The notes beneath the pieces are model-generated. The model did no database searches. It was given only the letters and a program-made list of their open reading frames with translations, and had not been told where the DNA came from. The translations under genes and the position numbers were made by a program. This document shows, in pieces, positions 1 through 8,730 of a stretch of DNA of 36,967 nt; position 1 is the first letter of the stretch, and each line of letters opens with the position of its first letter. Origin of the DNA: Desulfotomaculaceae bacterium (GTDB lineage: Bacteria > Bacillota > Desulfotomaculia > Desulfotomaculales > Pelotomaculaceae); NCBI GenBank assembly GCA_028709235.1, contig JAQVXL010000019.1, positions 1-36,967 on the forward strand, read 5' to 3'.

Positions 1-119
1 AACCCCCTTAGATCTAGTGTTTGCGCTACATTCATTATATCATATAGGGGGTTTTTCAGTTGTGTTTTAGAGGTATTTAGTAGTATTTTTGCTATTTTTT
101 ATTAGGTGTTTTTCAGTGG
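1..119 (-). mobile_element. Probable end of an insertion element
   Basis: This AT-rich stretch has no similarity in style to the channel gene it abuts. Read on the minus strand it looks like the left end and leader of a transposase gene: the 10-mer ACTGAAAAAC occurs twice (complement of 108-117 and of 51-60), an extended -10 TGATATAAT lies at 34-42, and a ribosome-binding-like TAAGGGGG lies at 2-9, so the coding part would run off the left edge. The junction at about 118-122 coincides exactly with the point where KtrB homology begins. No transposase is visible, so the family cannot be named. Inference: the window begins at a repeat. Confidence 0.4.
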
Positions 120-122
120 TCT

Positions 123-1262
123 CGGACTTACTGGACTACCTTCGGGCATATAGTGATACTGGCCTTAATCCAGGTTGGCGGTTTGGGTTTTATGACTATG
201 GCAACTTTCATTTACCTGCTGCTCGGTCGCCGCATTGGGCTGAGACACCGCCTGATTATCCAGGAATCCTTGAACTATACCAGCCTGGCTGGAATTGTCA
301 GGTTGGCCAGGTATGTCCTTTTCTTCACCTTTGTAACTGAATTCAGTTTTGCGGCTATACTCTCGCTGCGCTGGCCATATGATCTGGGCTGGCAGAAGGG
401 CTTGTGGTTTGGCCTTTTCCATTCCATATCTTCCTTTAACAACGCCGGCTTTGATCTTTTTTGCGAGTTTAAGAGCCTTACCGGTTACGCAGGTGACACC
501 ACGGTAACCCTCTGTATAACCACGCTGATCATCCTGGGCGGCATAGGTTTCAGTGTTATTGTCGATATTGTCAGACATTTTAAGGAATCCAGCCGCCTGC
601 AGCTGCACACGAAATTGGTCCTTTCCGTCAGTGGTTTCTTAATTATAACCGGCACAATTATGATCTATCTTCTCGAATATAACAATGCCCTGCAGGACCT
701 GAGCCTACCGGGCAAAGTGCTGGCGTCTTACTTTCAGGCAGTCACGCCCAGGACAGCGGGATACAATACACTTGATATGGGGGCGCTGCACTCGGCCACG
801 CAGTTTTTAATGGTTATTCTTATGTTTATCGGCGCCTCCCCCGGTTCTACCGGAGGGGGTATCAAGACCACCACGTTTGGCGCCCTCGCAGTTTCTGTCT
901 GGTGCATAATCAGGGGGAAGGAAAATGCTGAGATTTATCAGCGCCGGATTGGACAGGACCAAATTTACAAATCCCTGGCTATCCTTCTGCTTGCTGGCGG
1001 TCTTGTAACTATGGTGACACTGTTACTGACAATTACGGAAAAAGCTGATTTTCTGCCGTTATTATTTGAAACGACATCAGCTTTCGGCACGGTGGGATTG
1101 ACCATGAACTTAACACCCCATCTCACCATATTCGGCCGGATCTTAATAATGATGACTATGTTCCTGGGTAGGTTGGGACCGCTGACCCTGGCTTTCGCCA
1201 TAGCCAGAGCCAAACAAAAGACACGCCTGCGCTATCCTGAGGAAAAAATCATGGTTGGCTAA
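123..1262 (+). pseudogene. ktrB: 5'-truncated KtrB/TrkH potassium channel subunit
   Basis: Membrane pore subunit of a Ktr/Trk potassium uptake system, which normally pairs with a cytosolic KtrA/TrkA regulator (none is seen here). In-frame homology starts near 123 (RTYWTTFGHIV) and the first usable start is GTG 153, giving 369 aa where KtrB is usually about 445. The missing part is the first M1-P-M2 repeat up to the middle of M2, including the first selectivity loop (the T-x-TGL type). The remaining three pore loops are present: NNAGFD, TPRTAGYN and SAFGTVGLT. With one of four filter loops lost the channel should not conduct, so I call it a pseudogene. Upstream frame is closed by a TAG at 81-83. 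The rest reads intact to TAA with no frameshift, so the truncation may be recent. Confidence 0.75.
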
Positions 1263-1970
1263 GCGGAACGGGGATCCACCTATATTTTGCTATTGTTTTT
1301 TGTTTCGCGGGCGGAAACCCGAAGACAGGTACCATTATGTAAAAGAGCATATTGTTGTCGGCTGACCCTATTAACCGCGTAGAAAACTGGCTTCAAAACA
1401 ACCTGTACCGGGGTAAATGTAAATATATGAGAGGCCGCTAATCGGTGCCTCTTTTTATCGCAAAATACCGACTATTGAGACTGAGATCCCGTCGAGATTG
1501 TAAAGTACTTTAATCATATGTCACATTTATGAATTTACTATACTGTATTCATGTATGCATGTATCCAAGTATCCAATATACATTATGAAATCCAGATAAA
1601 ACATGTGGATTTTTTAACGAGTCAGATAATTATTGTGTTATAATAATGATGCTAAAAATGCGAAAGTGTGGTTATTGTATACAATATTAAGTATCTATCA
1701 GGAAGTATCTATCAGGGAAGTCACATCAACAAGAGTGCCATTGAGCACGCCAGACACGCTCAATCATTTAAACAGATAGTAACCTTTTTGCCCTGCAAGA
1801 TATTATTTTGGGTTCACATTAATATAAATACTAAAGGAGGTGATCGAAAACAATAGTCATTTTTTATACTGGATGAATCAGAAATTGTTGGAGAGGTAAC
1901 TGGTGTGTCGCTACTAATATGCTAACTCTTATGGTTACATAAAAAAACTATTTTAATAAGGGGGATTTCA
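1263..1970. other. 708-bp intergenic region
   Basis: There is no convincing gene. It holds a terminator (1431-1456), then an AT-rich half. A TATAAT-like -10 sits at 1639-1644 without a clear -35. A 14-bp sequence (aagtatctatcagg) is repeated in tandem around 1687-1716. A Shine-Dalgarno sequence of unusual strength (AAAGGAGGTGATC, 1833-1845) has no start codon at a useful distance. The 62-codon reading frame at 1668-1856 has no ribosome binding site and no recognisable features, so I do not call it. Confidence 0.5.
1431..1456 (+). terminator. Rho-independent terminator downstream of ktrB remnant
   Basis: GAGGC and GCCTC arms close a loop and are followed by CTTTTT. It lies 170 bp after the truncated channel gene. 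Confidence 0.6.
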
Positions 1971-3185
1971 TTGAAAAAGTACAGGAAGGTCTTAACTGTA
2001 TTGTTGCTTGTATCTTTTCTCGCGCTCGTTACCACCGGTTGCGGCGGCGGTGATAGTTCAGATACAGTGAAGGTTGGAATAATACTACCGTTGACCGGAC
2101 CCGAGGCTATGTTTGGGGAGATGGAAAAAAATTCCTTTGATTTGGCTTATGAAGAGCTTAAGGCCGCAGGTAAAACCAGTATCGGTGGAAAAGAAATTGT
2201 ACTTATGTACGAAGACGACCAGGGTAAGCAGGACGTGGCAAAGTCCGCTACCGAAAAGCTGATCAACAAGGACCAGGTAGCCATGCTCAGCGGCGGCTAC
2301 AGCAGCGCCTGCACCAACGTGATTGCCCAGTCAGCCCAGTCGATGCAGAAGCCGTTCCTTATCGCTACCGGTTCTTCCGACGATATTACCAGGCAGGGCT
2401 GGAGCTATGTATTCAGAGGCACTGCGGCGCCTGCTAGCAAGTACACCGGCGCCTTCTGGGATATGATGGAAAAAGTGGTCAAACCGCAAAATGTAGCGAT
2501 CATTTTTGAAAACACGGATTTCGGCATATCTTCATCCAAGGGTTTCCGGGAAGAATGCCAAAAAAGAGGCATCAATGTTGTGTTTGATCAGGCATACGAG
2601 CACGGCGCCATCGACTTCAAGCCGATGCTGGCCAACTTGAGAAGCACCAACCCGGACATGATTTTCGCAACTTCCTATGTTATGGACGCGTCCATGATCA
2701 TCAACCAGATGAAGGAGCTTAATTTTAACACCAAACTATTTGTCGGCAACGGTGCTGGTTATACCATGCCTGAATTCTACGAAAATGCCGGGGCAGCTTC
2801 AGATTATGTAGCTTCCACCAGTCTGTGGGTGCCGAGCGTGACCTGGTCGGGTGCGGACGAGTATTATAATAAATATAAGCAGAAATACGGGAAAGAACCT
2901 GATTATCACGGCGCCCAAGCTTATACTACCATGTACATTATAGCCGACGCCCTGGGTCGGGCTACGGATCTTACCAGTCCCGGCATTCAGAAGGCTATGA
3001 AGGAAACTGACTTCAATAGTATCATGGGACCGATCAAATTTGAAGACTGGGAAGGCTTCACCAATCAGAATAAGCCCATCACATATGTTGTGCAGTGGGA
3101 TAAAGGGAAGTTGGAAGTTGTATGGCCGGAAGATGTCAAGTCAGCCAGCTATGTTTATCCCGTCCCGAATTGGAATGAGAGATAA
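1971..3185 (+). CDS. livK: Liv-type ABC transporter substrate-binding lipoprotein
   Basis: Extracytoplasmic solute-binding protein of the branched-chain amino-acid (HAAT) ABC family. It starts at TTG 1971 behind AAGGGGG. Residues 1-24 form a lipoprotein signal: basic start, hydrophobic stretch, then TTGC, so Cys24 would be lipidated and anchor the protein outside the membrane. A type-1 periplasmic binding fold follows (about 32-400), beginning VKVGIILPLTGPEA, typical of LivK/AmiC proteins. Length 404 aa is normal. The permease and ATPase genes follow directly. The ligand is uncertain: homologues bind Leu/Ile/Val, amides, urea or aromatic acids. A strong hairpin after the gene should make the binding protein more abundant than the other subunits. 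Confidence 0.93.
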   Translation: MKKYRKVLTVLLLVSFLALVTTGCGGGDSSDTVKVGIILPLTGPEAMFGEMEKNSFDLAYEELKAAGKTSIGGKEIVLMYEDDQGKQDVAKSATEKLINKDQVAMLSGGYSSACTNVIAQSAQSMQKPFLIATGSSDDITRQGWSYVFRGTAAPASKYTGAFWDMMEKVVKPQNVAIIFENTDFGISSSKGFREECQKRGINVVFDQAYEHGAIDFKPMLANLRSTNPDMIFATSYVMDASMIINQMKELNFNTKLFVGNGAGYTMPEFYENAGAASDYVASTSLWVPSVTWSGADEYYNKYKQKYGKEPDYHGAQAYTTMYIIADALGRATDLTSPGIQKAMKETDFNSIMGPIKFEDWEGFTNQNKPITYVVQWDKGKLEVVWPEDVKSASYVYPVPNWNER

Positions 3186-3209
3186 CGGTCTGTAATGAAC
3201 TAAATATAT

Positions 3210-3269
3210 GGTACAAGCGGAAGGAGTTAACGCTCCTTCCGCTTGTACCGAAAAATGTTTTTTGCTTTT
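3210..3269 (+). terminator. Perfect 17-bp hairpin between livK and livH
   Basis: Arms 3210-3226 and 3233-3249 are perfectly complementary around a 6-nt loop (ttaacg). After the stem come two T-rich runs at 3258-3263 and 3265-3270, separated by GC. It probably acts as a leaky terminator or mRNA 3'-end stabiliser that raises binding-protein output over permease output. Confidence 0.75.
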
Positions 3270-3294
3270 TGCATAACGGAGGGTGGGATATACT

Positions 3295-4182
3295 TTGGAA
3301 GACATGTGGATTAAATTTGGCCAGACGGTAATATGCGGTATACTACTTGGTGGCATGTATTCTCTGATCGCCATCGGGATGACTTTAATCATGGGTGTTA
3401 TGAAGATCGTTAACCTGGCGCACGGCGCCCTGGTTATGGTAGGGATGTATGTAACCTATGTTTGTGCTACTTATTATGGAATAGACCCCTATATTGGCAT
3501 GTTTATAGCCATGCCGGTATTGTTTTTACTCGGTTGCCTTATTCAAAAGTACATGATTAACCGGTTGGTTGAGGTGGATTCCATTTTGCCTGAGAACCAG
3601 GTTCTGCTTACAGTCGGTATCATGCTTGTTCTGACCGAAGTAATTCGCCTCATCTTTAATTCCGACTACCGCTCAGTTACTACAAGCTATTCCTCGGAAG
3701 CTATCTATATCGGCGCGATGTCCATAAGCGTGCCCCTGGTGATCGGTTTTATCATCGCTATGGCTTTTACATTCCTTTTGCACATGTTCCTGACTAATAC
3801 GGATCTCGGCAAATCAATCAGGGCAACTGCGCAGGATCGGGACGCCGCTGTTTATATGGGTGTTAATTCCTCAAAAATCACAATGATTACATTCGGTCTG
3901 GGCGCCGCCCTGGCCGCTGCCGGCGGGTCGCTACTCCTGCCGATGTTTTACCTGTTTCCCGATGTGGGCCACCTGTTTACAGCTAAATCCTTTATCATTA
4001 CCATCCTCGGCGGTTTGGGCAGCACCTGGGGCGCCGCTATTGGCGGTTTAATCATCGGGCTCGCGGAGTCTCTGGGCGCCACTTATATTTCCATGGGCTA
4101 TAAAGACGTGGTGGGATTAGTAATATTTTTACTGGTGCTTTTGTTCCTGCCGGGTGGTATAAGGAGTTTAGTGAAGAGGTGA
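3295..4182 (+). CDS. livH: Branched-chain amino-acid ABC transporter permease LivH
   Basis: Inner-membrane permease of the HAAT ABC importer, partner of LivM. It has about eight hydrophobic segments and the family's N-terminal GGMYSLIAIGMTLIMGVMKI pattern. Near the C-terminus is GGLGSTWGAAIGGLIIG, which belongs to the LivH fold and lies close to the ATPase-coupling region. I prefer TTG 3295 because GGAGGGTGGG (3278-3287) ends about 8 nt before it. A GTG at 3283 in the same frame would lie inside that ribosome binding site. The length from 3295 is 295 aa, normal for the family. It is followed after 7 nt by livM. Confidence 0.92.
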   Translation: MEDMWIKFGQTVICGILLGGMYSLIAIGMTLIMGVMKIVNLAHGALVMVGMYVTYVCATYYGIDPYIGMFIAMPVLFLLGCLIQKYMINRLVEVDSILPENQVLLTVGIMLVLTEVIRLIFNSDYRSVTTSYSSEAIYIGAMSISVPLVIGFIIAMAFTFLLHMFLTNTDLGKSIRATAQDRDAAVYMGVNSSKITMITFGLGAALAAAGGSLLLPMFYLFPDVGHLFTAKSFIITILGGLGSTWGAAIGGLIIGLAESLGATYISMGYKDVVGLVIFLLVLLFLPGGIRSLVKR

Positions 4183-4189
4183 GAAAATT

Positions 4190-5143
4190 ATGTTAAACAA
4201 AAAGATGTTGATGACAATCGCTTTTGCTCTAATTGCAGTTGCATTGCCGCTGGTTATTAAAGCACCGTACCAGCAGCATATTCTGATTCTGGTTTTAATT
4301 TGGGCGACTATGGGTACTGCGTGGAATCTCCTCAGTGGCTACGCAGGCCAGGTTTCGTTTGGTCATGCCGCTTTCTTTGGTGTAGGCGCTTATTCGGCGG
4401 GTCTTTTGACCCTGCACTTGGGCCTGTCACCCTGGTGGGGCTTAATCCTGGGCCCGGTGATGGCCATGTTGGTAGCCCTACCTATCGGCGCAATCGCCTT
4501 TCGTCTACGGGGACCGTACTTTGCCCTGGCTACACTGGCATTGGGTGAGATATTCCGGCTGGTATTTTTAAACACGACAAATTTTACCAACGGGGCTAAG
4601 GGAATTCTGATTATGCCCGCAATCACATCCAAGGTATTTTACTATTATGTGGGACTGGGTATGCTGGCTGTCACAGTGCTGGTGGTTTACCTGATCGTGC
4701 ACTCCAAAGTCGGCTTTTATCTGGTTTCCATCAGGGAGGATCAAGATGCGGCTACCTCGTTGGGTATACCCACAAGCCTCTATAAAAACCTGGCCCTGTT
4801 GCCGAGTGCTTTTTTTACCGGCCTGGCCGGAGCTTTCTATATGAATTATGTAGCTTTCATCGAACCTAACATTGTGTTTAACCTGACTAATATCTCGATA
4901 ATGGTAATCCTGGTAGTAATGCTCGGTGGTGTGGCCACTACCTGGGGTCCGACCATCGGGGCGGCGCTGTACATTATTATGGGAGAACTGTTCCGCACTA
5001 CCCTTGGCCCGGCCAATGTACTTGTGTTTGGCGTTATCGTCTGTCTCATTATTATGTTCCTGCCCAACGGTATCGCAGGGGAGTTGGATATATTAAAACG
5101 TATTACACAGCGGAAAAAAGCTGGCTTGTCCGGGGGTGTGTAG
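4190..5143 (+). CDS. livM: Branched-chain amino-acid ABC transporter permease LivM
   Basis: Second membrane permease of the importer (317 aa). The LivM signature WNLLSGYAGQVSFGHAAFFG lies at about residues 45-64. The coupling region LRGPYFALATLALGEI is around 105-120, and a C-terminal GGVATTWGPTIGAALY matches the LivH/LivM repeat. About nine to ten hydrophobic segments are visible. Its TAG stop is immediately followed by the ATG of livG, so translation is likely coupled. Confidence 0.93.
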   Translation: MLNKKMLMTIAFALIAVALPLVIKAPYQQHILILVLIWATMGTAWNLLSGYAGQVSFGHAAFFGVGAYSAGLLTLHLGLSPWWGLILGPVMAMLVALPIGAIAFRLRGPYFALATLALGEIFRLVFLNTTNFTNGAKGILIMPAITSKVFYYYVGLGMLAVTVLVVYLIVHSKVGFYLVSIREDQDAATSLGIPTSLYKNLALLPSAFFTGLAGAFYMNYVAFIEPNIVFNLTNISIMVILVVMLGGVATTWGPTIGAALYIIMGELFRTTLGPANVLVFGVIVCLIIMFLPNGIAGELDILKRITQRKKAGLSGGV

Positions 5144-5863
5144 ATGAGTTTCTTTGAGGCAAAGAGTTTAACTAAGAAATTTGGTGGTCTGACTGCTGTC
5201 AATGACTTAAGTTTTAGTGTTGAAAAAGGGGAAATTTTCGGCATCATCGGACCTAATGGATCCGGCAAGACCACTGTGTTCAACCTGATCAGCCGGTTCT
5301 TTCCGGTCACATCAGGAGAGATTTGGTTTCAAGATAAAAGAATTGACGCTCTACCGGCCCATGAAATATGTAAGATCGGCATAGGCAGGACGTTTCAGGT
5401 GGTTAAGCCTTTAAGGCGCATGACTGTTCAGGAAAATGTAATGGCGGGGGCTTTTCTGCGGACGGGCAGTATCACTAACGCCAGGCACAGGGCGGAAGAA
5501 ATTATTAACTTCTGCAACATGGACAATTATAAGTTGCGGGAAGCCAAAGGCCTGCCAATACCCCTGCGCAAGCGACTGGAAATAGCCCGGGCCCTGGCCA
5601 CGGAACCCCAATTGCTGTTGCTTGACGAAACCTGCGCCGGCCTCAATCCCAAGGAGTCCGAGGCAGCAATCGAGCTAATCAGGCGCATTCGTGACGCAGG
5701 TATTACCATTATTATTATTGAACACATCATGAAAGTAATGATGGGTATTTCTGACCGCATTCTGGCGATTAATTTCGGGAAAGAAATAGCTCTGGGAAAA
5801 CCCCAGGAAGTGGCTAATCACCCTGAGGTAATTAAAGCATATTTAGGAGATGCCTATGCTTAA
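5144..5863 (+). CDS. livG: Branched-chain amino-acid ABC transporter ATPase LivG
   Basis: Cytoplasmic ATPase subunit (239 aa) that powers LivHM. Walker A is GPNGSGKTT at residues 36-44, Walker B is LLLLDE with the catalytic Glu near residue 164, and the switch His is in IIIIEHIM. The C-terminal extension after the switch is typical of LivG. The signature region reads LPIPLRKRLEIARAL in place of LS(Y/G)GQ, and the residue after the Walker B Glu is Thr rather than Pro (DETCAGLNP). Some HAAT ATPases are known to deviate here, so it is probably functional. The gene abuts livM and overlaps livF slightly. Confidence 0.92.
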   Translation: MSFFEAKSLTKKFGGLTAVNDLSFSVEKGEIFGIIGPNGSGKTTVFNLISRFFPVTSGEIWFQDKRIDALPAHEICKIGIGRTFQVVKPLRRMTVQENVMAGAFLRTGSITNARHRAEEIINFCNMDNYKLREAKGLPIPLRKRLEIARALATEPQLLLLDETCAGLNPKESEAAIELIRRIRDAGITIIIIEHIMKVMMGISDRILAINFGKEIALGKPQEVANHPEVIKAYLGDAYA

Positions 5864-6560
5864 AGTAGCAGATTTAGATGTGGCTTATAAAGACGTGCAG
5901 GTATTGTGGGATATCACATTCGAGGTAAACGAGGGGGAGTTTGTGGCGCTCCTAGGCGCCAACGGCGCCGGTAAAACAACTACGCTGAACGCTATTTCCG
6001 GGATGCTGAATGTCAAGAAAGGCAAGATTGAATTTCTTGGGCAGGATATAACCAAAATGCCCGGATATAAGATTGCTGAGCTGGGTATTATCCATGTGCC
6101 GGAAGGCCGGCGGCTTTTCCCTGAAATGACCGTGCGGGAGAACCTGGAAATGGGCTCCCTTTTTCCCGAGGCAAAAGCCAAAAGGAAAGAGACCATGAAG
6201 AAGATATTTGAGCAATTCCCCATTTTAGAGGAAAAAAAGAACAAAGAGGCAGGAACACTTTCCGGCGGCCAGCAGCAGATGCTGGCCCTCGGCAGAGGAT
6301 TGATGGCGTTGCCAAAACTACTGATCCTGGACGAACCTTCGCTGGGACTGGCTCCGGTGCTGGTAACGCAAATATTCAACAATATTAAAGAAATTAACAA
6401 TGAGGGCGTTACTGTGCTGCAGGTTGAACAGAATGTGGTGCAGACGTTAAAAATGTGTCATCGTGCTTACGTTCTGGAAAACGGCAGGATTTACAGCCAG
6501 GGCACCGGTGAAGAGCTATTGAATGACGAGCATATTAAAGAGGCATATCTGGGTATATGA
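5856..6560 (+). CDS. livF: Branched-chain amino-acid ABC transporter ATPase LivF
   Basis: Second ATPase of the importer. It is fully canonical: Walker A GANGAGKTT, signature LSGGQQQMLALGRGL, Walker B LLILDEPSLGLAP and a late VEQNV switch. I prefer ATG 5856 because GGAG at 5845-5848 is 7 nt upstream; an in-frame ATG at 5850 would be only 1 nt from it. The gene overlaps the end of livG by 8 bp (14 bp from 5850), consistent with a coupled operon. A strong terminator follows, so livKHMGF is a complete unit. Confidence 0.93.
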   Translation: MLKVADLDVAYKDVQVLWDITFEVNEGEFVALLGANGAGKTTTLNAISGMLNVKKGKIEFLGQDITKMPGYKIAELGIIHVPEGRRLFPEMTVRENLEMGSLFPEAKAKRKETMKKIFEQFPILEEKKNKEAGTLSGGQQQMLALGRGLMALPKLLILDEPSLGLAPVLVTQIFNNIKEINNEGVTVLQVEQNVVQTLKMCHRAYVLENGRIYSQGTGEELLNDEHIKEAYLGI

Positions 6561-6595
6561 ATGGTGGCAAATCATGCAGCAATATCTCGGCAACG

Positions 6596-6635
6596 ATTAA
6601 TCGTATTGGATTTTAATCCAATACGATTAATTTTT
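6596..6635 (+). terminator. Terminator of the liv operon
   Basis: Perfect 16-bp arms (6596-6611 / 6616-6631) with a 4-nt loop are followed by TTTTT. It is AT-rich and close to symmetrical, but only the plus strand has a gene ending here. Confidence 0.8.
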
Positions 6636-6798
6636 ACCTCGAATGTCTATTTTAACTTTTGCCTTGCATGTGCGCGGCCTAATGTGATATTTTTATTATA
6701 ATCCGCCGATATTATTAGTTTTGGCAGGATGTTTGCTTAAAATACCGAACATATAAATAATTTGTATTGTAAATAAGTGTACAAGGGGTGAATTTCTG

Positions 6799-8544
6799 GT
6801 GAAACAATTTGCTGTAAAATCCCTTAAACTTAAAAACAGTATTATAATAATAAGTGTTATACTGCCAATGCTGATCGGTTTTTTAGCTTATGACCTGTAC
6901 AGACAATCCAACACGCTGCGCCAGGCCCTGCACGAAAGAGGTATCATACTGGCCCAGACCGGCGCTGCGACCTCAGGGAAAATAATTTCTGACGCTATTG
7001 CCCATGGTGTTATGACCGAAGAACAGATTTTTGACGCAAATTATATACCAATTCCAAATACAAGCCCGCAAAAGTACCATACCCTGTTTGATTCTTTTAC
7101 AGATGAGAATTTAAGCATGGTACAGGACCCTTTTCTTAATGATAAAGTTGTAATCTACGCGGTAACACAGGACATAAACGGCTACGTCCCCACCCATAAT
7201 AGTATTTATCCCAAGAGCGGCGTATTTGAGCCGGGTGGGATCGGGGACAACCCGGCCCGCAGCAAGCGGATATTTAATGACGAGGTGGGCCTGGCCTCTT
7301 CCCAGAACACAGAACCATACCTCCTGCAGGTATACAAGAGGGGAGATACCGGTGAAACCATGTGGGATATATCCTCCCCAATTTTTGTAAACGGTCGCCA
7401 CTGGGGAGGCTTTCGGGTCGGCTTTTCCATGATTGAAACCAACCGGCAGATCGCTGTAGCCAGGGGGCAGATCCTGGGTGGAGGAGCTGTCCTCACCATC
7501 GCCTTGATTATTTTAATCATATATATTTCGAACCGGATTACAGGCACTGTTAAGAAGTTGGAGATAGAGGCCGACCGTATAGCCGGGTGGGATTTTACAG
7601 CTATAAATCTGGAAACGTCGTCCAAGGACGAGCTGGGCAGCCTGATCCGGTCCTTTGTCAACATGGTGAATAAACTACGTGATTTGGGTGAGAGAATGAA
7701 CCATTCGGTGGCTAATGCCGCCGAATACTCAAACGAACTGCAGGTCAGCATCAAGAAAGCGGCCGACACCTCTGATGCCGCTGTGACGAATATGAGCCAG
7801 CTTTCTGAAACTGCAGGTAAGATGGAGTCCAGCTCAGAAGCGGTAATCAAAGCTTCTGAAAAAACCGCTGATAGTCTGACGCGTGCCGAGGAAACTTTGG
7901 AGAAGTTTTTGAAACAGATGAAATCAAGCAGTGTAGCCATGCTGCGCACCAGTGAATCGGTCAAAGAACTGGAGTCCCATCTGGAAAAGATAGGCGACAT
8001 AATACAGTTCATCGCCCTTATCGCTGATCAGGCTAACCTGCTGGCCCAGAAGGCAGTTACTGAAATGAAGAGCTTTATCGCCGACAGCAATAAATCCAAA
8101 ACCCAAAAAGAGATTGCGGGAGCGGCTGAAGCATTAGTTAAAGAAGAGTCCAACTTTACCGCGCTGGCAGCTGAAATACAAAAGCGTTCGCAGGATGCCG
8201 CCACTGCTACCAAAGGAATATACAGCCTGTTTGAAAAAGCGCTGCAGCACGCCCGCCAGGCGTCAGCCAGTCTGGAGGACGACCAGAAGACAGTGACCGA
8301 GGGGTACAGCGCGGCCAGCGAGGCTTCCCAGTCTGTTAAGTCGCTTCTGACAGATCTCGATAATATGATCGGTATGGTTAAAGAGATTATAAGCTATTCG
8401 CAGCAGGTTATGGACGGGATTAGTTCTGTGAATCAGGCCACCGGGGAACAAACTGCGCTGGTGGAAAGGTTCACTTCCACCGCTAAGACGGTAGATGAAT
8501 TTGTGAGACAAATGCAGGAAGAAATATCCAACCTGAAGACCTAA
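6799..8544 (+). CDS. Methyl-accepting chemotaxis-like protein with abnormal tip
   Basis: Membrane sensor (581 aa) that starts at GTG 6799. Its order is TM1 (about 15-34), an extracytoplasmic Cache-like sensor (about 35-222, with GYVPTHNS, KRIFND, LLQVYKRGDTGE and GRHWGGFRVG motifs seen in anaerobe chemoreceptors), TM2 (about 226-246), HAMP (about 247-300) and a long helical signalling domain. The hairpin tip is abnormal. IADQANLLA (about 409-417) is recognisable, but the nearly invariant E-AARAGE-GRGFAVVA-EVR segment is replaced by a longer Lys/Ser-rich stretch with about 18 extra residues, rejoining at LAAEIQKRSQ. Coupling to CheA/CheW is therefore doubtful. It is monocistronic, with no che genes nearby, and a terminator follows. 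Confidence 0.85.
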   Translation: MKQFAVKSLKLKNSIIIISVILPMLIGFLAYDLYRQSNTLRQALHERGIILAQTGAATSGKIISDAIAHGVMTEEQIFDANYIPIPNTSPQKYHTLFDSFTDENLSMVQDPFLNDKVVIYAVTQDINGYVPTHNSIYPKSGVFEPGGIGDNPARSKRIFNDEVGLASSQNTEPYLLQVYKRGDTGETMWDISSPIFVNGRHWGGFRVGFSMIETNRQIAVARGQILGGGAVLTIALIILIIYISNRITGTVKKLEIEADRIAGWDFTAINLETSSKDELGSLIRSFVNMVNKLRDLGERMNHSVANAAEYSNELQVSIKKAADTSDAAVTNMSQLSETAGKMESSSEAVIKASEKTADSLTRAEETLEKFLKQMKSSSVAMLRTSESVKELESHLEKIGDIIQFIALIADQANLLAQKAVTEMKSFIADSNKSKTQKEIAGAAEALVKEESNFTALAAEIQKRSQDAATATKGIYSLFEKALQHARQASASLEDDQKTVTEGYSAASEASQSVKSLLTDLDNMIGMVKEIISYSQQVMDGISSVNQATGEQTALVERFTSTAKTVDEFVRQMQEEISNLKT

Positions 8545-8559
8545 TGACATAATAAACAA

Positions 8560-8592
8560 ATGAGTCAGGAACAGGTTCCTGGCTCATATTTT
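8560..8592 (+). terminator. Terminator after the receptor-like gene
   Basis: ATGAGTCAGGAAC pairs with GTTCCTGGCTCAT (one G-T pair) and is followed by ATTTTAT. Confidence 0.65.
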
Positions 8593-8730
8593 ATCCAGTT
8601 TCATCACAAAAACCATGATCCCGGCAATAGCTTCATACAGTTATCAGACTATAGTAATAATCAACAGGTCTCACAGATACTCAAGAAACCATCTGAAATT
8701 GTCCCGTGGTTAAATACGAGGAGATGAATA

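Noticed and set aside
1668-1856. 62-codon reading frame in the liv upstream region
   Set aside because: It has no ribosome binding site before its GTG, no domain-like composition, and it spans a tandem repeat.
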